In this document: positions 35,754-45,368 of the stretch, one piece after another
How positions within the stretch are numbered: position 1 is the stretch's first letter
Layout of the letters: each line of letters opens with the position of its first letter
NCBI RefSeq assembly: GCF_019090165.1
Contig: NZ_JAHRIB010000147.1
Coordinates: forward strand, 38,530 to 102,529
Source: Streptomyces sp. BV286
GTDB taxonomy: Bacteria; Actinomycetota; Actinomycetes; Streptomycetales; Streptomycetaceae
DNA length: 64,000 nt
Reading direction: 5' to 3'
Made by a program: the position numbers and the translations under genes
Notes under the pieces: model-generated
Databases searched by the model: none
What the model saw: only the letters and a program-made list of their open reading frames with translations
Told to the model about the DNA's origin: nothing

Positions 35754-36128
35754 TCAGTGCGCCGACACCGCCCGCAGTCGGACGTCCGCGCGACGCTCGG
35801 CGGACGCGTCCGCGTCCGACTTCGCGCGCTCGAGCGCCCGCTCCGCACGCTGGACGTCGATCTCGTCCGACAGCTCGGCGATCTCGGCCAGCAGGGACAG
35901 CTTGTTGTCCGCGAACGAGATGAAACCGCCGTGCACCGCGGCGACGACCGTTCCACCATCACTCGTACGGATGGTCACCGGGCCCGACTCCAGCACACCG
36001 AGCAGCGGCTGGTGACCGGGCATGACGCCGATGTCGCCGGACGTGGTACGCGCGACGACCAGGGTGGCCTCGCCGGACCAGACACTGCGGTCCGCGGCGA
36101 CGAGCTCGACGTGCAGCTCAGCAGCCAA
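35754..36128 (-). CDS. atpC: F1 ATP synthase epsilon subunit
   Basis: 124 residues. Beta-sandwich N-terminus (AELHVELVAADRSVWSGEA, GDIGVMPGHQPLLG, VHGGFISFADNKLSLL) and a C-terminal helical hairpin (RAERALERAKSDADA). It couples gamma rotation to the catalytic hexamer and can inhibit ATP hydrolysis. Last gene of the atp operon, 129 bases after atpD, before the operon terminator. Confidence 0.95.
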   Translation of the reverse strand: MAAELHVELVAADRSVWSGEATLVVARTTSGDIGVMPGHQPLLGVLESGPVTIRTSDGGTVVAAVHGGFISFADNKLSLLAEIAELSDEIDVQRAERALERAKSDADASAERRADVRLRAVSAH

Positions 36129-36257
36129 GGTGGGCTCCTCGGGTCACCACCCGGCGTTCGCTGCCGGGTGTTGGGTCAAAGTCTAATGGGCGTGTGGAGA
36201 AGGGCGGGACCCGCCCCGCGAGGCACGGCCCCGCCCCTCTCACTCAGAACACGGGGT

Positions 36258-37694
36258 TCAGGAGACGCCGAGTTCCTTGGCGTTCGCCTTCAGGTCCTCG
36301 ATGCCACCGCACATGAAGAACGCCTGCTCCGGGAAGTGGTCGTACTCGCCGTCGATGATCGCGTTGAAGGCCGCGATCGACTCCTCCAGCGGGACGTCCG
36401 ACCCGTCGACGCCGGTGAACTGCTTGGCGGCGTGGGTGTTCTGGGACAGGAAGCGCTCCACGCGACGGGCACGGTGGACGACGAGCTTGTCCTCCTCGCC
36501 GAGCTCGTCGATACCGAGGATCGCGATGATGTCCTGGAGGTCCTTGTACTTCTGCAGGACCGTCTTGACGCGCATGGCGGCGTCGTAGTGGTCCTGCGCG
36601 ATGTAGCGCGGGTCCAGGATGCGGGACGTGGAGTCCAGCGGGTCCACGGCCGGGTAGATGCCCTTCTCGGAGATCGGACGGGAGAGAACCGTCGTCGCGT
36701 CGAGGTGGGCGAACGTGGTGGCCGGGGCCGGGTCGGTCAGGTCGTCCGCGGGGACGTAGATCGCCTGCATCGACGTGATCGAGTGACCACGCGTCGAGGT
36801 GATGCGCTCCTGCAGCTGACCCATCTCGTCGGCCAGGGTCGGCTGGTAACCCACCGCGGACGGCATACGGCCGAGCAGGGTGGAGACCTCGGAACCGGCC
36901 TGCGTGAAGCGGAAGATGTTGTCGATGAAGAACAGCACGTCCTGCTTCTGCACATCGCGGAAGTACTCCGCCATGGTCAGACCGGCCAGCGCCACACGCA
37001 GACGGGTGCCCGGGGGCTCGTCCATCTGACCGAAGACAAGAGCGGTCTTGTCGAGAACACCGCTCTCTTCCATCTCCGCGATGAGGTCGTTGCCCTCACG
37101 GGTGCGCTCACCGACGCCCGCGAAGACGGAGACGCCCTCGTGGAGGTTGGCGACACGCATGATCATTTCCTGGATCAGCACGGTCTTGCCGACACCGGCA
37201 CCACCGAACAGACCGATCTTGCCGCCCTTGACGTACGGGGTGAGAAGGTCGACGACCTTCAGACCCGTCTCGAACATCTCGGTCTTCGGCTCGAGCTGGT
37301 CGAACGAGGGGGCCTTGCGGTGGATGGTCCACCGGTCGCCCGTGTAGGCCTCGTCGGAGTTCAGCACCTCACCGAGGGTGTTGAACACCTTGCCCTTGGT
37401 GAAGTCACCGACCGGGACGGAGATGCCCGTGCCCGTGTCGGTCACCGCGGCCTGGCGGACCAGACCGTCGGTGGGCTGCATGGAGATGGTGCGGACCAGA
37501 CCGTCACCCAGGTGCTGGGCGACCTCAAGGGTCAGCGTCTTCTTCTCGCCGGCGTTGGCCGGGTCGGCCACCTCGACGTGAAGGGCGTTGTAGATCTCCG
37601 GCATGGCGTCGACGGGGAATTCCACGTCGACGACCGGGCCGATGACCCGGGCGACGCGGCCCGTGGCAACGGCCGTCTCAACTGTCGTCGTCAT
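36258..37694 (-). CDS. atpD: F1 ATP synthase beta subunit (catalytic)
   Basis: 478 residues. P-loop GGAGVGKT with catalytic Lys, the catalytic Glu in GVGERTREGNDL, ALVFGQMDEPPG, and the ADDLTDPAPATTFAHLDATTVLSR segment typical of beta. It contains the catalytic nucleotide sites on alternate F1 interfaces. The stop of atpG overlaps its start by one base (position 37694), so the two are coupled. Confidence 0.97.
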   Translation of the reverse strand: MTTTVETAVATGRVARVIGPVVDVEFPVDAMPEIYNALHVEVADPANAGEKKTLTLEVAQHLGDGLVRTISMQPTDGLVRQAAVTDTGTGISVPVGDFTKGKVFNTLGEVLNSDEAYTGDRWTIHRKAPSFDQLEPKTEMFETGLKVVDLLTPYVKGGKIGLFGGAGVGKTVLIQEMIMRVANLHEGVSVFAGVGERTREGNDLIAEMEESGVLDKTALVFGQMDEPPGTRLRVALAGLTMAEYFRDVQKQDVLFFIDNIFRFTQAGSEVSTLLGRMPSAVGYQPTLADEMGQLQERITSTRGHSITSMQAIYVPADDLTDPAPATTFAHLDATTVLSRPISEKGIYPAVDPLDSTSRILDPRYIAQDHYDAAMRVKTVLQKYKDLQDIIAILGIDELGEEDKLVVHRARRVERFLSQNTHAAKQFTGVDGSDVPLEESIAAFNAIIDGEYDHFPEQAFFMCGGIEDLKANAKELGVS

Positions 37695-38611
37695 TACCTG
37701 TCACTCCCCGCGGTCGCGTCGGCCAGTGCTGCGGTGCCACCGACGATCTCGCTGATTTCCTGGGTGATTTCGGCCTGTCGGGCCGCATTGGCAGATCGGG
37801 AGAGTGAAGTGATCAGGTCTCCCGCGTTGTCGGTCGCCGACTTCATCGCGCGGCGGGTGGCGGCGTGCTTGGAGGCAGCCGACTGGAGCAGCGCGTTGTA
37901 GATACGGCTCTCGACGTACCGCGGCAGGAGGGCGTCGAGGACGTCCTCCGCCGACGGCTCGAAGTCGTACAGCGGAAGGATCTCGTCCTTGCCGGACGTC
38001 TCCTCCGCCACCTCTTCGAGGCTGAGCGGCAGCAGACGGCTGTCGATCGCCGTCTGCGTCATCATCGAGACGAACTCGGTGTAGACGATGTGGATCTCGT
38101 CCACGCCGCCCTCCGCCGTCTCCTTCTCGATGGCCTCGATCAGCGGGACCGCGACGTTCTTCGCGTCCCCGTACGAGGGCTCGTCGGTGAAGCCCGCCCA
38201 CGACTCCGAGACCTTGCGCTCCCGGAAGTTGTAGTGGGCCAGACCACGGCGGCCGACGATGTACGTGTCGACCTCCTTGCCCTCGGCCTCGAGACGGGCG
38301 GTCAGCCTCTCCGCCGCCTTGATGGCGTTGGAGTTGAACGCGCCGGCCAGTCCGCGGTCGCTCGTGAGCAGCAGCACCGCGGAACGGGTCGCCGTCTCAG
38401 CCTCCGTGGTCAGCGGGTGCTGCGTGTTCGAACCGGTCCCGACCGCCGTGACCGCGCGGGTGAGCTCGGTCGCGTACGGCGTGGAGGCCGCCACCTTGCG
38501 CTGCGCCTTGACGACGCGCGAGGCGGCGATCATCTCCATCGCCTTGGTGATCTTCTTGGTCGCGGTGACGGATTTGATGCGACGCTTGTAGACCCGGAGC
38601 TGGGCTCCCAT
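37694..38611 (-). CDS. atpG: F1 ATP synthase gamma subunit
   Basis: 305 residues. Coiled-coil N-terminus (MGAQLRVYKRRIKSVTATKKITKAMEMIAASR) and C-terminal helix with ALLQSAASKHAATRRAMKSATDNA that form the rotor shaft; SDRGLAGAFNSNAIK marks the central domain. An insertion around residues 195-215 rich in Glu is usual for actinobacteria. Next to atpA with a 20-base gap. Confidence 0.96.
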   Translation of the reverse strand: MGAQLRVYKRRIKSVTATKKITKAMEMIAASRVVKAQRKVAASTPYATELTRAVTAVGTGSNTQHPLTTEAETATRSAVLLLTSDRGLAGAFNSNAIKAAERLTARLEAEGKEVDTYIVGRRGLAHYNFRERKVSESWAGFTDEPSYGDAKNVAVPLIEAIEKETAEGGVDEIHIVYTEFVSMMTQTAIDSRLLPLSLEEVAEETSGKDEILPLYDFEPSAEDVLDALLPRYVESRIYNALLQSAASKHAATRRAMKSATDNAGDLITSLSRSANAARQAEITQEISEIVGGTAALADATAGSDR

Positions 38612-38631
38612 GAGTCAGGTCCCTTCCGTCG

Positions 38632-40224
38632 TCACTTGCCCGCAGCGGCAGGGGTGTCCTCGCCGAGCAGCTTGCCGTCCGACGTCTCGAACTGCTTCTT
38701 GAAGTCCGCGATCGCGTCGGCGATGGCCTGCAGGGTGTCGTCGGACATCTTGCCGCCCTCCTTGATGGAGGTCATGAGGCCCTGCTCCTTGCGGTGCAGG
38801 TACTCGAGGAGCTCCTTCTCGAAGCGGCGGATGTCGTTGACCGGTACGTCGTCCATCTTGCCGGTGGTGCCGGCCCAGACGGAGACGACCTGGTCCTCGG
38901 TGGCCATCGGCTGGTACTGAGCCTGCTTGAGCAGCTCGACCATCCGCTGACCGCGCTCCAGCTGCGACTTCGACGCGGCGTCCAGGTCGGAACCGAAGGC
39001 GGCGAACGCCTCGAGCTCACGGAACTGGGCGAGGTCCACGCGCAGACGGCCGGAAACCTGCTTCATCGCCTTGTGCTGCGCGGAACCACCGACTCGGGAG
39101 ACGGAGATACCGACGTTCAGCGCGGGGCGCTGACCAGCGTTGAACAGGTCCGACTCCAGGAAGCACTGGCCGTCGGTGATGGAGATGACGTTGGTCGGGA
39201 TGAACGCCGAGACGTCGTTGGCCTTCGTCTCGACGATCGGCAGACCGGTCATCGAGCCCGCGCCCAGCTCGTCCGAGAGCTTCGCGCAGCGCTCGAGGAG
39301 ACGGGAGTGCAGGTAGAAGACGTCACCCGGGTAGGCCTCGCGCCCCGGCGGACGGCGGAGCAGCAGGGACACGGCGCGGTAGGCGTCGGCCTGCTTCGAG
39401 AGGTCGTCGAAGATGATGAGGACGTGCTTGCCCTCGTACATCCACTGCTGGCCGATGGCCGAACCGGTGTACGGCGCCAGGTACTTGAAGCCGGCCGGGT
39501 CGGACGCCGGGGCGGCGACGATGGTCGTGTACTCCAGCGCGCCGGCCTCTTCGAGGGCGCCACGCACGGAGGCGATGGTCGAGCCCTTCTGACCGATGGC
39601 GACGTAGACGCAGCGGACCTGCTTCTTCGGGTCGCCCGTGCGCCAGTTGTCACGCTGGTTGATGATCGTGTCGACGGCCAGAGCGGTCTTGCCGGTCTGA
39701 CGGTCACCGATGACCAGCTGACGCTGGCCACGGCCGATCGGGGTCATCGCGTCGACGGCCTTGTAGCCGGTCTCCATCGGCTCGTGCACCGACTTACGGG
39801 CCATGACGCCCGGGGCCTGCAGCTCGAGGGCGCGGCGGCCGGACGTCTCGATCTCGCCGAGACCGTCGATCGGGGTGCCGAGCGGGTCGACGACGCGACC
39901 GAGGTAGCCCTCGCCCACCGCGACCGACAGGACCTCGCCGGTACGGGTGACCGGCTGGCCCTCCTCGATACCGCTGAACTCACCGAGGACGACCGCACCG
40001 ATCTCGCGCTCTTCCAGGTTCAGTGCGAGACCGAGGGTGCCGTCCTCGAACTTCAGCAGTTCGTTGGCCATGGCCGAGGGCAGGCCCTCGACCTTCGCGA
40101 TGCCGTCGCCGGCAAGGGTGACCGTACCGACCTCCTCGCGCGAGGCCGCGTCCGGCTTGTACGACTGGACAAAGTTCTCCAGCGCATCCCGGATCTCCTC
40201 CGGCCGGATCGTGAGCTCCGCCAT
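38632..40224 (-). CDS. atpA: F1 ATP synthase alpha subunit
   Basis: 530 residues from ATG 40224 (a longer frame to 40308 lacks a site). P-loop GDRQTGKT, VSVGEGYLGRVVDPLG, VYVAIGQKGSTIA and the alpha-typical RRPPGREAYPGDVFYLHSRLLER. The non-catalytic nucleotide-binding subunit. A 137-base gap to atpH contains a small stem (CTGGGG/CCCCAG near 40272-40288), a possible attenuation or processing site; the other subunit genes are packed closer. Confidence 0.97.
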   Translation of the reverse strand: MAELTIRPEEIRDALENFVQSYKPDAASREEVGTVTLAGDGIAKVEGLPSAMANELLKFEDGTLGLALNLEEREIGAVVLGEFSGIEEGQPVTRTGEVLSVAVGEGYLGRVVDPLGTPIDGLGEIETSGRRALELQAPGVMARKSVHEPMETGYKAVDAMTPIGRGQRQLVIGDRQTGKTALAVDTIINQRDNWRTGDPKKQVRCVYVAIGQKGSTIASVRGALEEAGALEYTTIVAAPASDPAGFKYLAPYTGSAIGQQWMYEGKHVLIIFDDLSKQADAYRAVSLLLRRPPGREAYPGDVFYLHSRLLERCAKLSDELGAGSMTGLPIVETKANDVSAFIPTNVISITDGQCFLESDLFNAGQRPALNVGISVSRVGGSAQHKAMKQVSGRLRVDLAQFRELEAFAAFGSDLDAASKSQLERGQRMVELLKQAQYQPMATEDQVVSVWAGTTGKMDDVPVNDIRRFEKELLEYLHRKEQGLMTSIKEGGKMSDDTLQAIADAIADFKKQFETSDGKLLGEDTPAAAGK

Positions 40225-40361
40225 CTGGGTTCCCTGCTCTCCTTGTTGGGCCCGAAGTTTTCTTGGGGGGTCTGGGGTCAGCCCCCAGGAATCCTCTGCA
40301 CGGCCCAACCAGGGCCGTAAGTACTTCTTAGGTACTGCCGTGTACGCGTATTGAGTTGCTG

Positions 40362-41177
40362 CTAGCCCGCCATGCGGCGGCTGGCGTCCGCCAGCCGGTC
40401 CGCGATCGAGCCGTTGATGATCTCGTCGCCGACCTGCACCCGGATTCCGCCGAGGACCTCGGGGTCCACGTCGAGGTTGAGGTGCATCTGACGGCCGTAG
40501 AGCTTCGCGAGGGCGGCGCCCAGGCGCTGCTTCTGCGACGGGCTCAGCACGACCGCCGAGGTGACGACGGCGACCATGCGGTCACGACGCTCGGCGGCGA
40601 GCTTGGACAGGGACTCGAGTCCCGCTTCCAGGCTACGTCCCCGGGGCGCGGTCACAAGGCGCGTGACCAACCGCTCGGTGACGGCGTCGGCCCGGCCGCC
40701 GAGCAGACTGCGCAGCAGTTCGCTCTTGGCCGCGGTCGTGGCGCCGCGATCGGTCAGGGCAGCCCGCAGTCCGGTGCTGGAAGAGACGATCCGGCCGAAC
40801 CGGAACAGCTCGTCCTCCACGTCGTCGAGCTTGCCCGCACGCTGCGCCGCCGTGAGGTCGGCGGTGTCAGCCAGCTCCTCGACGGAGTCCACCAGGTCGC
40901 GCGAGCGCGACCAGCGGGCCCGCACCAGGCCGGCCACCAGGTCGGCGGTCGTACCGCTGACCTGGCCGGCGAGGAGGCGTCCGGCCAGTTCGGCCTTCGC
41001 CTCTCCGGCCTGCGACGGGTCGGTGAGGACCCGGCGCAGTGACACCTCGCGGTCGAGCAGCGCGGTGACGGCGGCCAGCTCGGATGCGAGCTGCGCCGCG
41101 TCCACGGACGTGTTGTCCGTCAGCGCGTCGAGACGCTCACGTGCGGCAGCCAGGGCCTCGCGGCTCGCCCCGTTCAT
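40362..41177 (-). CDS. atpH: F1Fo ATP synthase delta subunit (stator)
   Basis: 271 residues, about 90 longer than E. coli delta, as normal for actinobacteria. N-terminal extension (MNGASREALAAARERL), then delta core with SLRRVLTDPSQAGEAKAELAGRLL and C-terminal strand DPEVLGGIRVQVGDEIINGSIADRL. It bolts the b-subunit stator to the alpha3-beta3 crown. Overlaps atpF by four bases (ATGA). Confidence 0.95.
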   Translation of the reverse strand: MNGASREALAAARERLDALTDNTSVDAAQLASELAAVTALLDREVSLRRVLTDPSQAGEAKAELAGRLLAGQVSGTTADLVAGLVRARWSRSRDLVDSVEELADTADLTAAQRAGKLDDVEDELFRFGRIVSSSTGLRAALTDRGATTAAKSELLRSLLGGRADAVTERLVTRLVTAPRGRSLEAGLESLSKLAAERRDRMVAVVTSAVVLSPSQKQRLGAALAKLYGRQMHLNLDVDPEVLGGIRVQVGDEIINGSIADRLADASRRMAG

Positions 41178-41728
41178 CGCGTGGCCTCGGCCTGCGAAGC
41201 GGTCTCGTCGAGACCGTCGAGGAACCGGTCGATGGTGCGGCTCTGCCGGGCGTGGTCCTCGAGGGACTCGCCGACGAGCTTGCCGGCCAGTTCGGTGGCC
41301 AGCTGGCCGACGTCCTGGCGCAGCGCGGACGCGGCGGCCTTGCGGTCGGCCGCGAGCTGGGTGTGACCGGCGGCGATGATTTCCTCACGCTGCCGCTGGC
41401 CTTCCGCGCGCATCTCGGCGATGAGCGTGGCGCCCTGCTCCTGCGCCTCCTGGCGCAGGCGCGCGGCCTCGTGCCGTGCCTCGGCGAGCTGAGCCTTGTA
41501 CTGCTCGAGCACGCTCTGGGCCTCGGTCTGAGCGGCCTCGGCCTTCTCGATACCGCCCTCGATGGCCTCGCGACGCTGCTCCAGAACCTTGTTGATGTTC
41601 GGGAGGAGCTTCTTGGCGAGGAAGCCGAAGACGATGACGAAGGCGATCAGGCCGATGACCAGCTCGGGAATCGGCGGGATGAGGGGATTTTCCATCTCCT
41701 CGGCCGCGACAGTGAGCAGCTGGCTCAT
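41174..41728 (-). CDS. atpF: F1Fo ATP synthase b subunit (stator stalk)
   Basis: 184 residues. One N-terminal transmembrane helix (about 20-42, ELVIGLIAFVIVFGFLAKKLLP) then a long charged helix rich in Ala, Glu, Gln and Arg (about 50-160) that dimerises, and a C-terminal delta-binding region. Overlaps atpH by ATGA and follows atpE after 44 bases. Confidence 0.95.
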   Translation of the reverse strand: MSQLLTVAAEEMENPLIPPIPELVIGLIAFVIVFGFLAKKLLPNINKVLEQRREAIEGGIEKAEAAQTEAQSVLEQYKAQLAEARHEAARLRQEAQEQGATLIAEMRAEGQRQREEIIAAGHTQLAADRKAAASALRQDVGQLATELAGKLVGESLEDHARQSRTIDRFLDGLDETASQAEATR

Positions 41729-41772
41729 ATCAGTGCCTTTCGTCTAGTGGGCGGTCTGTCGTGAATCCGACG

Positions 41773-42009
41773 TCAGACGCCGTAGACGAACGGCATGACC
41801 AGACCGATGAGGGCGAGCGCCTCACAGAAGGCGAAGCCGAGGATCTGGTTGGCGCGGATGAGGCCGGCGGCCTCGGGCTGACGGGCAAGGGCCTGGGTGC
41901 CGTTACCGAAGATGATGCCGACGCCGACGCCGGGGCCGATGGCGGCGAGGCCGTAGCCGATGGAGCCGAGGGAGCCGGAGACAGCGGCGAGGGTCTCAGT
42001 GGCAGCCAT
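41773..42009 (-). CDS. atpE: F1Fo ATP synthase c subunit
   Basis: 78 residues, two transmembrane helices. GYGLAAIGPGVGVGIIFGNGTQALARQPE forms helix 1 and the polar RQP loop; the proton-carrying Glu lies in helix 2, ILGFAFCEALALIGL. It forms the c-ring. Gap of 76 bases to atpB. Confidence 0.97.
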   Translation of the reverse strand: MAATETLAAVSGSLGSIGYGLAAIGPGVGVGIIFGNGTQALARQPEAAGLIRANQILGFAFCEALALIGLVMPFVYGV

Positions 42010-42085
42010 GCTGATTCTTCCTTCTCTGTACGGACCGGCGGGGGTTGGCCACCGGACGCTTAGGGGGTTCTACTGGAGGGGTGGC

Positions 42086-42907
42086 TCAGTGGTGCTCGGC
42101 GAGCGCGCCCTGGATGAAGGTGCAGGTGAGGAGCACGAAGACGTACGCCTGCAGGGCCTGGATGAACAGCTCGAAGGCCGTCATCACGATCACCATGACG
42201 AACGAGACGCCCGCGTAGGCGATCCCGATGCCGTTGAGCAGGTACCAGCTGGCGATCGTGAACAGCAGCAGCAGGGTGTGGCCCGCGAACATGTTCGCGA
42301 AGAGCCGCACCGCGTGCGTGAACGGCCGCACGAGGAGGTTCGAGAGGAGTTCGATGAACATGGCCAGCGGGAGGACCGGGCCCAGCGACTTGTCGTATCC
42401 GGTGATGTTCTTGAAACCACCGACGAATCCGTGCCGCTTGAAGGTCAGCGAGACCCACAGAACGTAGACGATCAGAGCGAGGACCGCGGGGTACGCGATG
42501 ATCGACGTGACCGGGAACTGCGCGACCGGGATGATCGACCAGAGGTTCATCATCCAGATGAAGAAGAACAGCGAGACGACCAGCGGGACGTACTTCTCGC
42601 CTTCCTTCTTGCCGATGGTCTCGTAGACGACACCGCGACGGATGAAGTCGTAGCCCGCCTCGGCCACCATCTGCAGCTTGCCCGGGACGACCTTCGGCTT
42701 ACGGAAGGCGGCCCAGAAGAAACCGATGATGATGACGGAGCCGAGCAGCGCCAGGAGCATCGTCTTGTTGAAATACACGCTGCTGTCCGCATCGCCCACC
42801 AGGGGCTCGAACAGGAACGAGTGCAGGCCGGGAGCCGGGAATCCACAGCCGTCGAAGATGTGGCAGTCGGTCTCGAAGGCGAGCACCTGCGTCGGGTCAG
42901 CACTCAC
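42086..42907 (-). CDS. atpB: F1Fo ATP synthase a subunit
   Basis: 273 residues from GTG 42907 with AAGGAG upstream; longer frames are not supported. Five or six transmembrane helices; the essential Arg lies in LLVRPFTHAVRLFANMFAGH, and the last helix has SFVMVIVMTAFELFIQALQAYVFVLLT. It forms the two half-channels against the c-ring. Gap of 225 bases to atpI. Confidence 0.95.
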   Translation of the reverse strand: MSADPTQVLAFETDCHIFDGCGFPAPGLHSFLFEPLVGDADSSVYFNKTMLLALLGSVIIIGFFWAAFRKPKVVPGKLQMVAEAGYDFIRRGVVYETIGKKEGEKYVPLVVSLFFFIWMMNLWSIIPVAQFPVTSIIAYPAVLALIVYVLWVSLTFKRHGFVGGFKNITGYDKSLGPVLPLAMFIELLSNLLVRPFTHAVRLFANMFAGHTLLLLFTIASWYLLNGIGIAYAGVSFVMVIVMTAFELFIQALQAYVFVLLTCTFIQGALAEHH

Positions 42908-43132
42908 CGCGGGCTCCTTCAGCGTGGCGCATGGGTACGGCAACCTCGTTGTGTCGGCGCGGCGAACAGCCGCGGTTCGGCACTGGACTGGTGTTACGGA
43001 TGTGGGGGCGGCAAGAGGGCATCGAGCCTCGCGCTAGAGCAGGCGTCAGCTCAGATGCCCGCGCCCGCGATGCCGCAGTTGGCACCGGACGATAGCAGGA
43101 TCCCCAACGTGCGCTTATCCCGGCCCTACCCC

Positions 43133-43570
43133 TCACGACGAGTGCCCCGTCTTTTCGGGCTTGTCGCCCTTCGAGGAGTCGGGTTCGACGTACAGGATCT
43201 TGGCCTTCATGTGGGCACGCGCCTGGGCGCCGATCCACGCGAGCGTGGTGGCGACAAGCGTGACGGCGAACGCCTTGGGGTTGAACAACGTCGTGTTCTT
43301 GAAGGCCGCGACGAAGATGAACAGCAGAAGAATCTGTGCCGTGTAGAGCATCAGACCCATCGCCTGGAAAAGGTGCGGAAGCGATTTGGCGGTGCGCTGC
43401 AGGACGTACAGCCCGATGCCCATGAACAGGATCACGACCAGCGTCGCCACGAGCGCCCCGACCGCTCCCTCACCACCGGCGACCACACCACTGACGACGG
43501 CTGCGACTGCGCCGACGGCAGCTGTGGGCACAGCGGCCTGGAGGAGGATCCGGACGTCGTTGGAGGGCAT
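43133..43570 (-). CDS. atpI: ATP synthase-associated membrane protein AtpI
   Basis: 145 residues with four hydrophobic helices (about 14-33, 38-58, 70-92 and 98-118) and a cytoplasmic charged tail (PDSSKGDKPEKTGHSS). Position at the head of the atp operon identifies it as the AtpI/Uncl-type protein thought to assist c-ring assembly or Mg uptake. The atp promoter should lie in 43571-43865; AT-rich DNA at 43690-43735 (43690-43720 most AT-rich) is the best candidate. Confidence 0.85.
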   Translation of the reverse strand: MPSNDVRILLQAAVPTAAVGAVAAVVSGVVAGGEGAVGALVATLVVILFMGIGLYVLQRTAKSLPHLFQAMGLMLYTAQILLLFIFVAAFKNTTLFNPKAFAVTLVATTLAWIGAQARAHMKAKILYVEPDSSKGDKPEKTGHSS

Positions 43571-43865
43571 GGCGGCAACTCCGCTTGTTCAAGGGGGCAG
43601 GTGTCGTCATGGACGAGCGTAGTCCCGGACAGAGAGAGAACCTCACGCCGATGAACCGTCGCACTGCGGTCCTTCGGCTCCGTCCTGGGTTCTCGTGAAC
43701 CGTATCACAAACTATTTGATGAGGTCTTTACCTGGTTGGTGTGCCCGGGGTCACACATGAGAGTGAACGCGCGCGTCTGTGCACTCTGGCGGCCGACTTG
43801 TCTGGTATTAGGGCATTTTCCAAGAGCCGCCCAGGGGACGGCTCTTGCAAGATTCTTACCCGGCG
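43571..43865. other. Upstream region of atp operon
   Basis: 295 bp between atpI and the wecA-type gene stop. The AT-rich segment 43695-43735 stands out from the flanking GC-rich DNA and probably includes the atp promoter; I cannot fix the -10 and -35 with confidence. No gene seen. Confidence 0.45.
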
Positions 43866-45239
43866 TCAGCGCGACGTTCCGGTCCTGCGCTCTTCCAGGA
43901 CGCGTGAACGAGGGCCGACGGCGGTCGCCCCGTTGACTCCTGACACACCCACGGCCACCGGAGTGCGGTGTTCCTCACCCTGGACACCGTCGTCCTCGGC
44001 CTCGCCGTGCGGCTCTGCGCCGGCCGCGTACGCGGTCGGCGTCGCGGGCTCCGCGGGTACGTCGACGGCCTTGCGCCGGCGGTAGCGCGGCGGCACGAAG
44101 TGCTCGGCCCAGCGCGGGGTACGCGGCGTGAAGCGCGGCAGCAGGAGCAGGACCAGGCCCACCGCGCTGAGCGCCATGATGCCGAGCACGATCCACATGG
44201 CCCCGGAGTTCACCGAGTAGGCCAGGGCTCCGAAGGCGATCAGCGCCGACCAGAAGTACATGATGAGGACGGCCCGGCTGTGCGAGTGCCCGATCTCGAG
44301 GAGACGGTGGTGCAGGTGGCCGCGGTCGGCCGCGAACGGGGACTGGCCGCGCCAGGTGCGCCGCACGATGGCGAGCACCAGGTCGGCCGCCGGGACGGCG
44401 ATGATCGTCAGCGGCAGCAGCAGCGGGATGTAGACCGGCACCGTCTGGTGCACTGCCTCCTTCTCGGACCCGGCGAAGAGGTTCATCGCGTCCGGGTCGA
44501 CCTGCCCGGTGATGGAGATGGCGCCGGCCGCCAGCACCAGGCCGATGAGCATCGAGCCCGAGTCGCCCATGAAGATCCGCGCGGGGTGCATGTTGTGCGG
44601 CAGGAAGCCGAGGCACATGCCCATCAGGAGCGCGGAGAACAGGGTGGCGGGGGCGGCTGACTCCAGCCCGTAGCCGTACCAGATGCGGTAGCCGTACATG
44701 AAGAACGCGGCGGACGCGATGCACACCATGCCGGCCGCGAGGCCGTCGAGGCCGTCGGCGAAGTTCACGGCGTTGATGGTGATCACGACGAGCGCGACGG
44801 TCAGCAGCGTGCCCTGCCACTGGGTCAGGGAGACCGAGCCGACGCCGGGGATCGGCAGCCACAGGATCGTCAGACCCTGCATGACCATGACGCCCGCGGC
44901 GATCATCTGGCCGCCGAGCTTGATGAGGGCGTCGATCTCGAACTTGTCGTCCAGGACGCCGATCAGCCAGATCAGGGCGGCGCCGGAGAGCAGGGCCCGC
45001 GGCTCGTTGGAGTTCTCGAAGACCTCACTGAGGTTCGTCAGGTGGTCGGCGACCAGCAGGCCGGCGCACAGCCCGAAGAACATCGCGATGCCGCCGAGCC
45101 GCGGGGTGGGTTCCCGGTGCACGTCACGTGCCCGGATCTCCGGCATCGCTCCGGCCACGATCGCGAACTTCCGCACCGGCCCGGTCAGCAGGTACGTCAC
45201 CGCGGCCGTGATGCAGAGCGTCAGGAGGTATTCACGCAC
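43866..45239 (-). CDS. Lipid-linked sugar-1-phosphate transferase (WecA/TagO type)
   Basis: 457 residues from GTG 45239 (GGGGAAG before it); an ATG at 45278 would add 13. Eleven predicted transmembrane helices with the PNPT signatures: GVLDDKFEID (DDxxD), NAVNFADGLDGLAAG, FMGDSGSMLIG and the His-rich RGHLHHRLLEIGHSH. It transfers GlcNAc-1-phosphate (or a similar sugar) to undecaprenyl or decaprenyl phosphate, starting teichoic-acid or arabinogalactan-like wall polymer synthesis. The C-terminal 60 residues are a hydrophilic tail. Confidence 0.92.
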   Translation of the reverse strand: MREYLLTLCITAAVTYLLTGPVRKFAIVAGAMPEIRARDVHREPTPRLGGIAMFFGLCAGLLVADHLTNLSEVFENSNEPRALLSGAALIWLIGVLDDKFEIDALIKLGGQMIAAGVMVMQGLTILWLPIPGVGSVSLTQWQGTLLTVALVVITINAVNFADGLDGLAAGMVCIASAAFFMYGYRIWYGYGLESAAPATLFSALLMGMCLGFLPHNMHPARIFMGDSGSMLIGLVLAAGAISITGQVDPDAMNLFAGSEKEAVHQTVPVYIPLLLPLTIIAVPAADLVLAIVRRTWRGQSPFAADRGHLHHRLLEIGHSHSRAVLIMYFWSALIAFGALAYSVNSGAMWIVLGIMALSAVGLVLLLLPRFTPRTPRWAEHFVPPRYRRRKAVDVPAEPATPTAYAAGAEPHGEAEDDGVQGEEHRTPVAVGVSGVNGATAVGPRSRVLEERRTGTSR

Positions 45240-45368
45240 GGGCTTCCCCACAGGTCTCGCTGGCCATCTCAGCCCCACACCCTAGCTTCGTGCGCATACG
45301 GTTGGGGACTTCCGGGTAGAGCCGATGGTTGCACGAGTGGCTGTGCCCCTGTGGCCGCCTACCCCCCG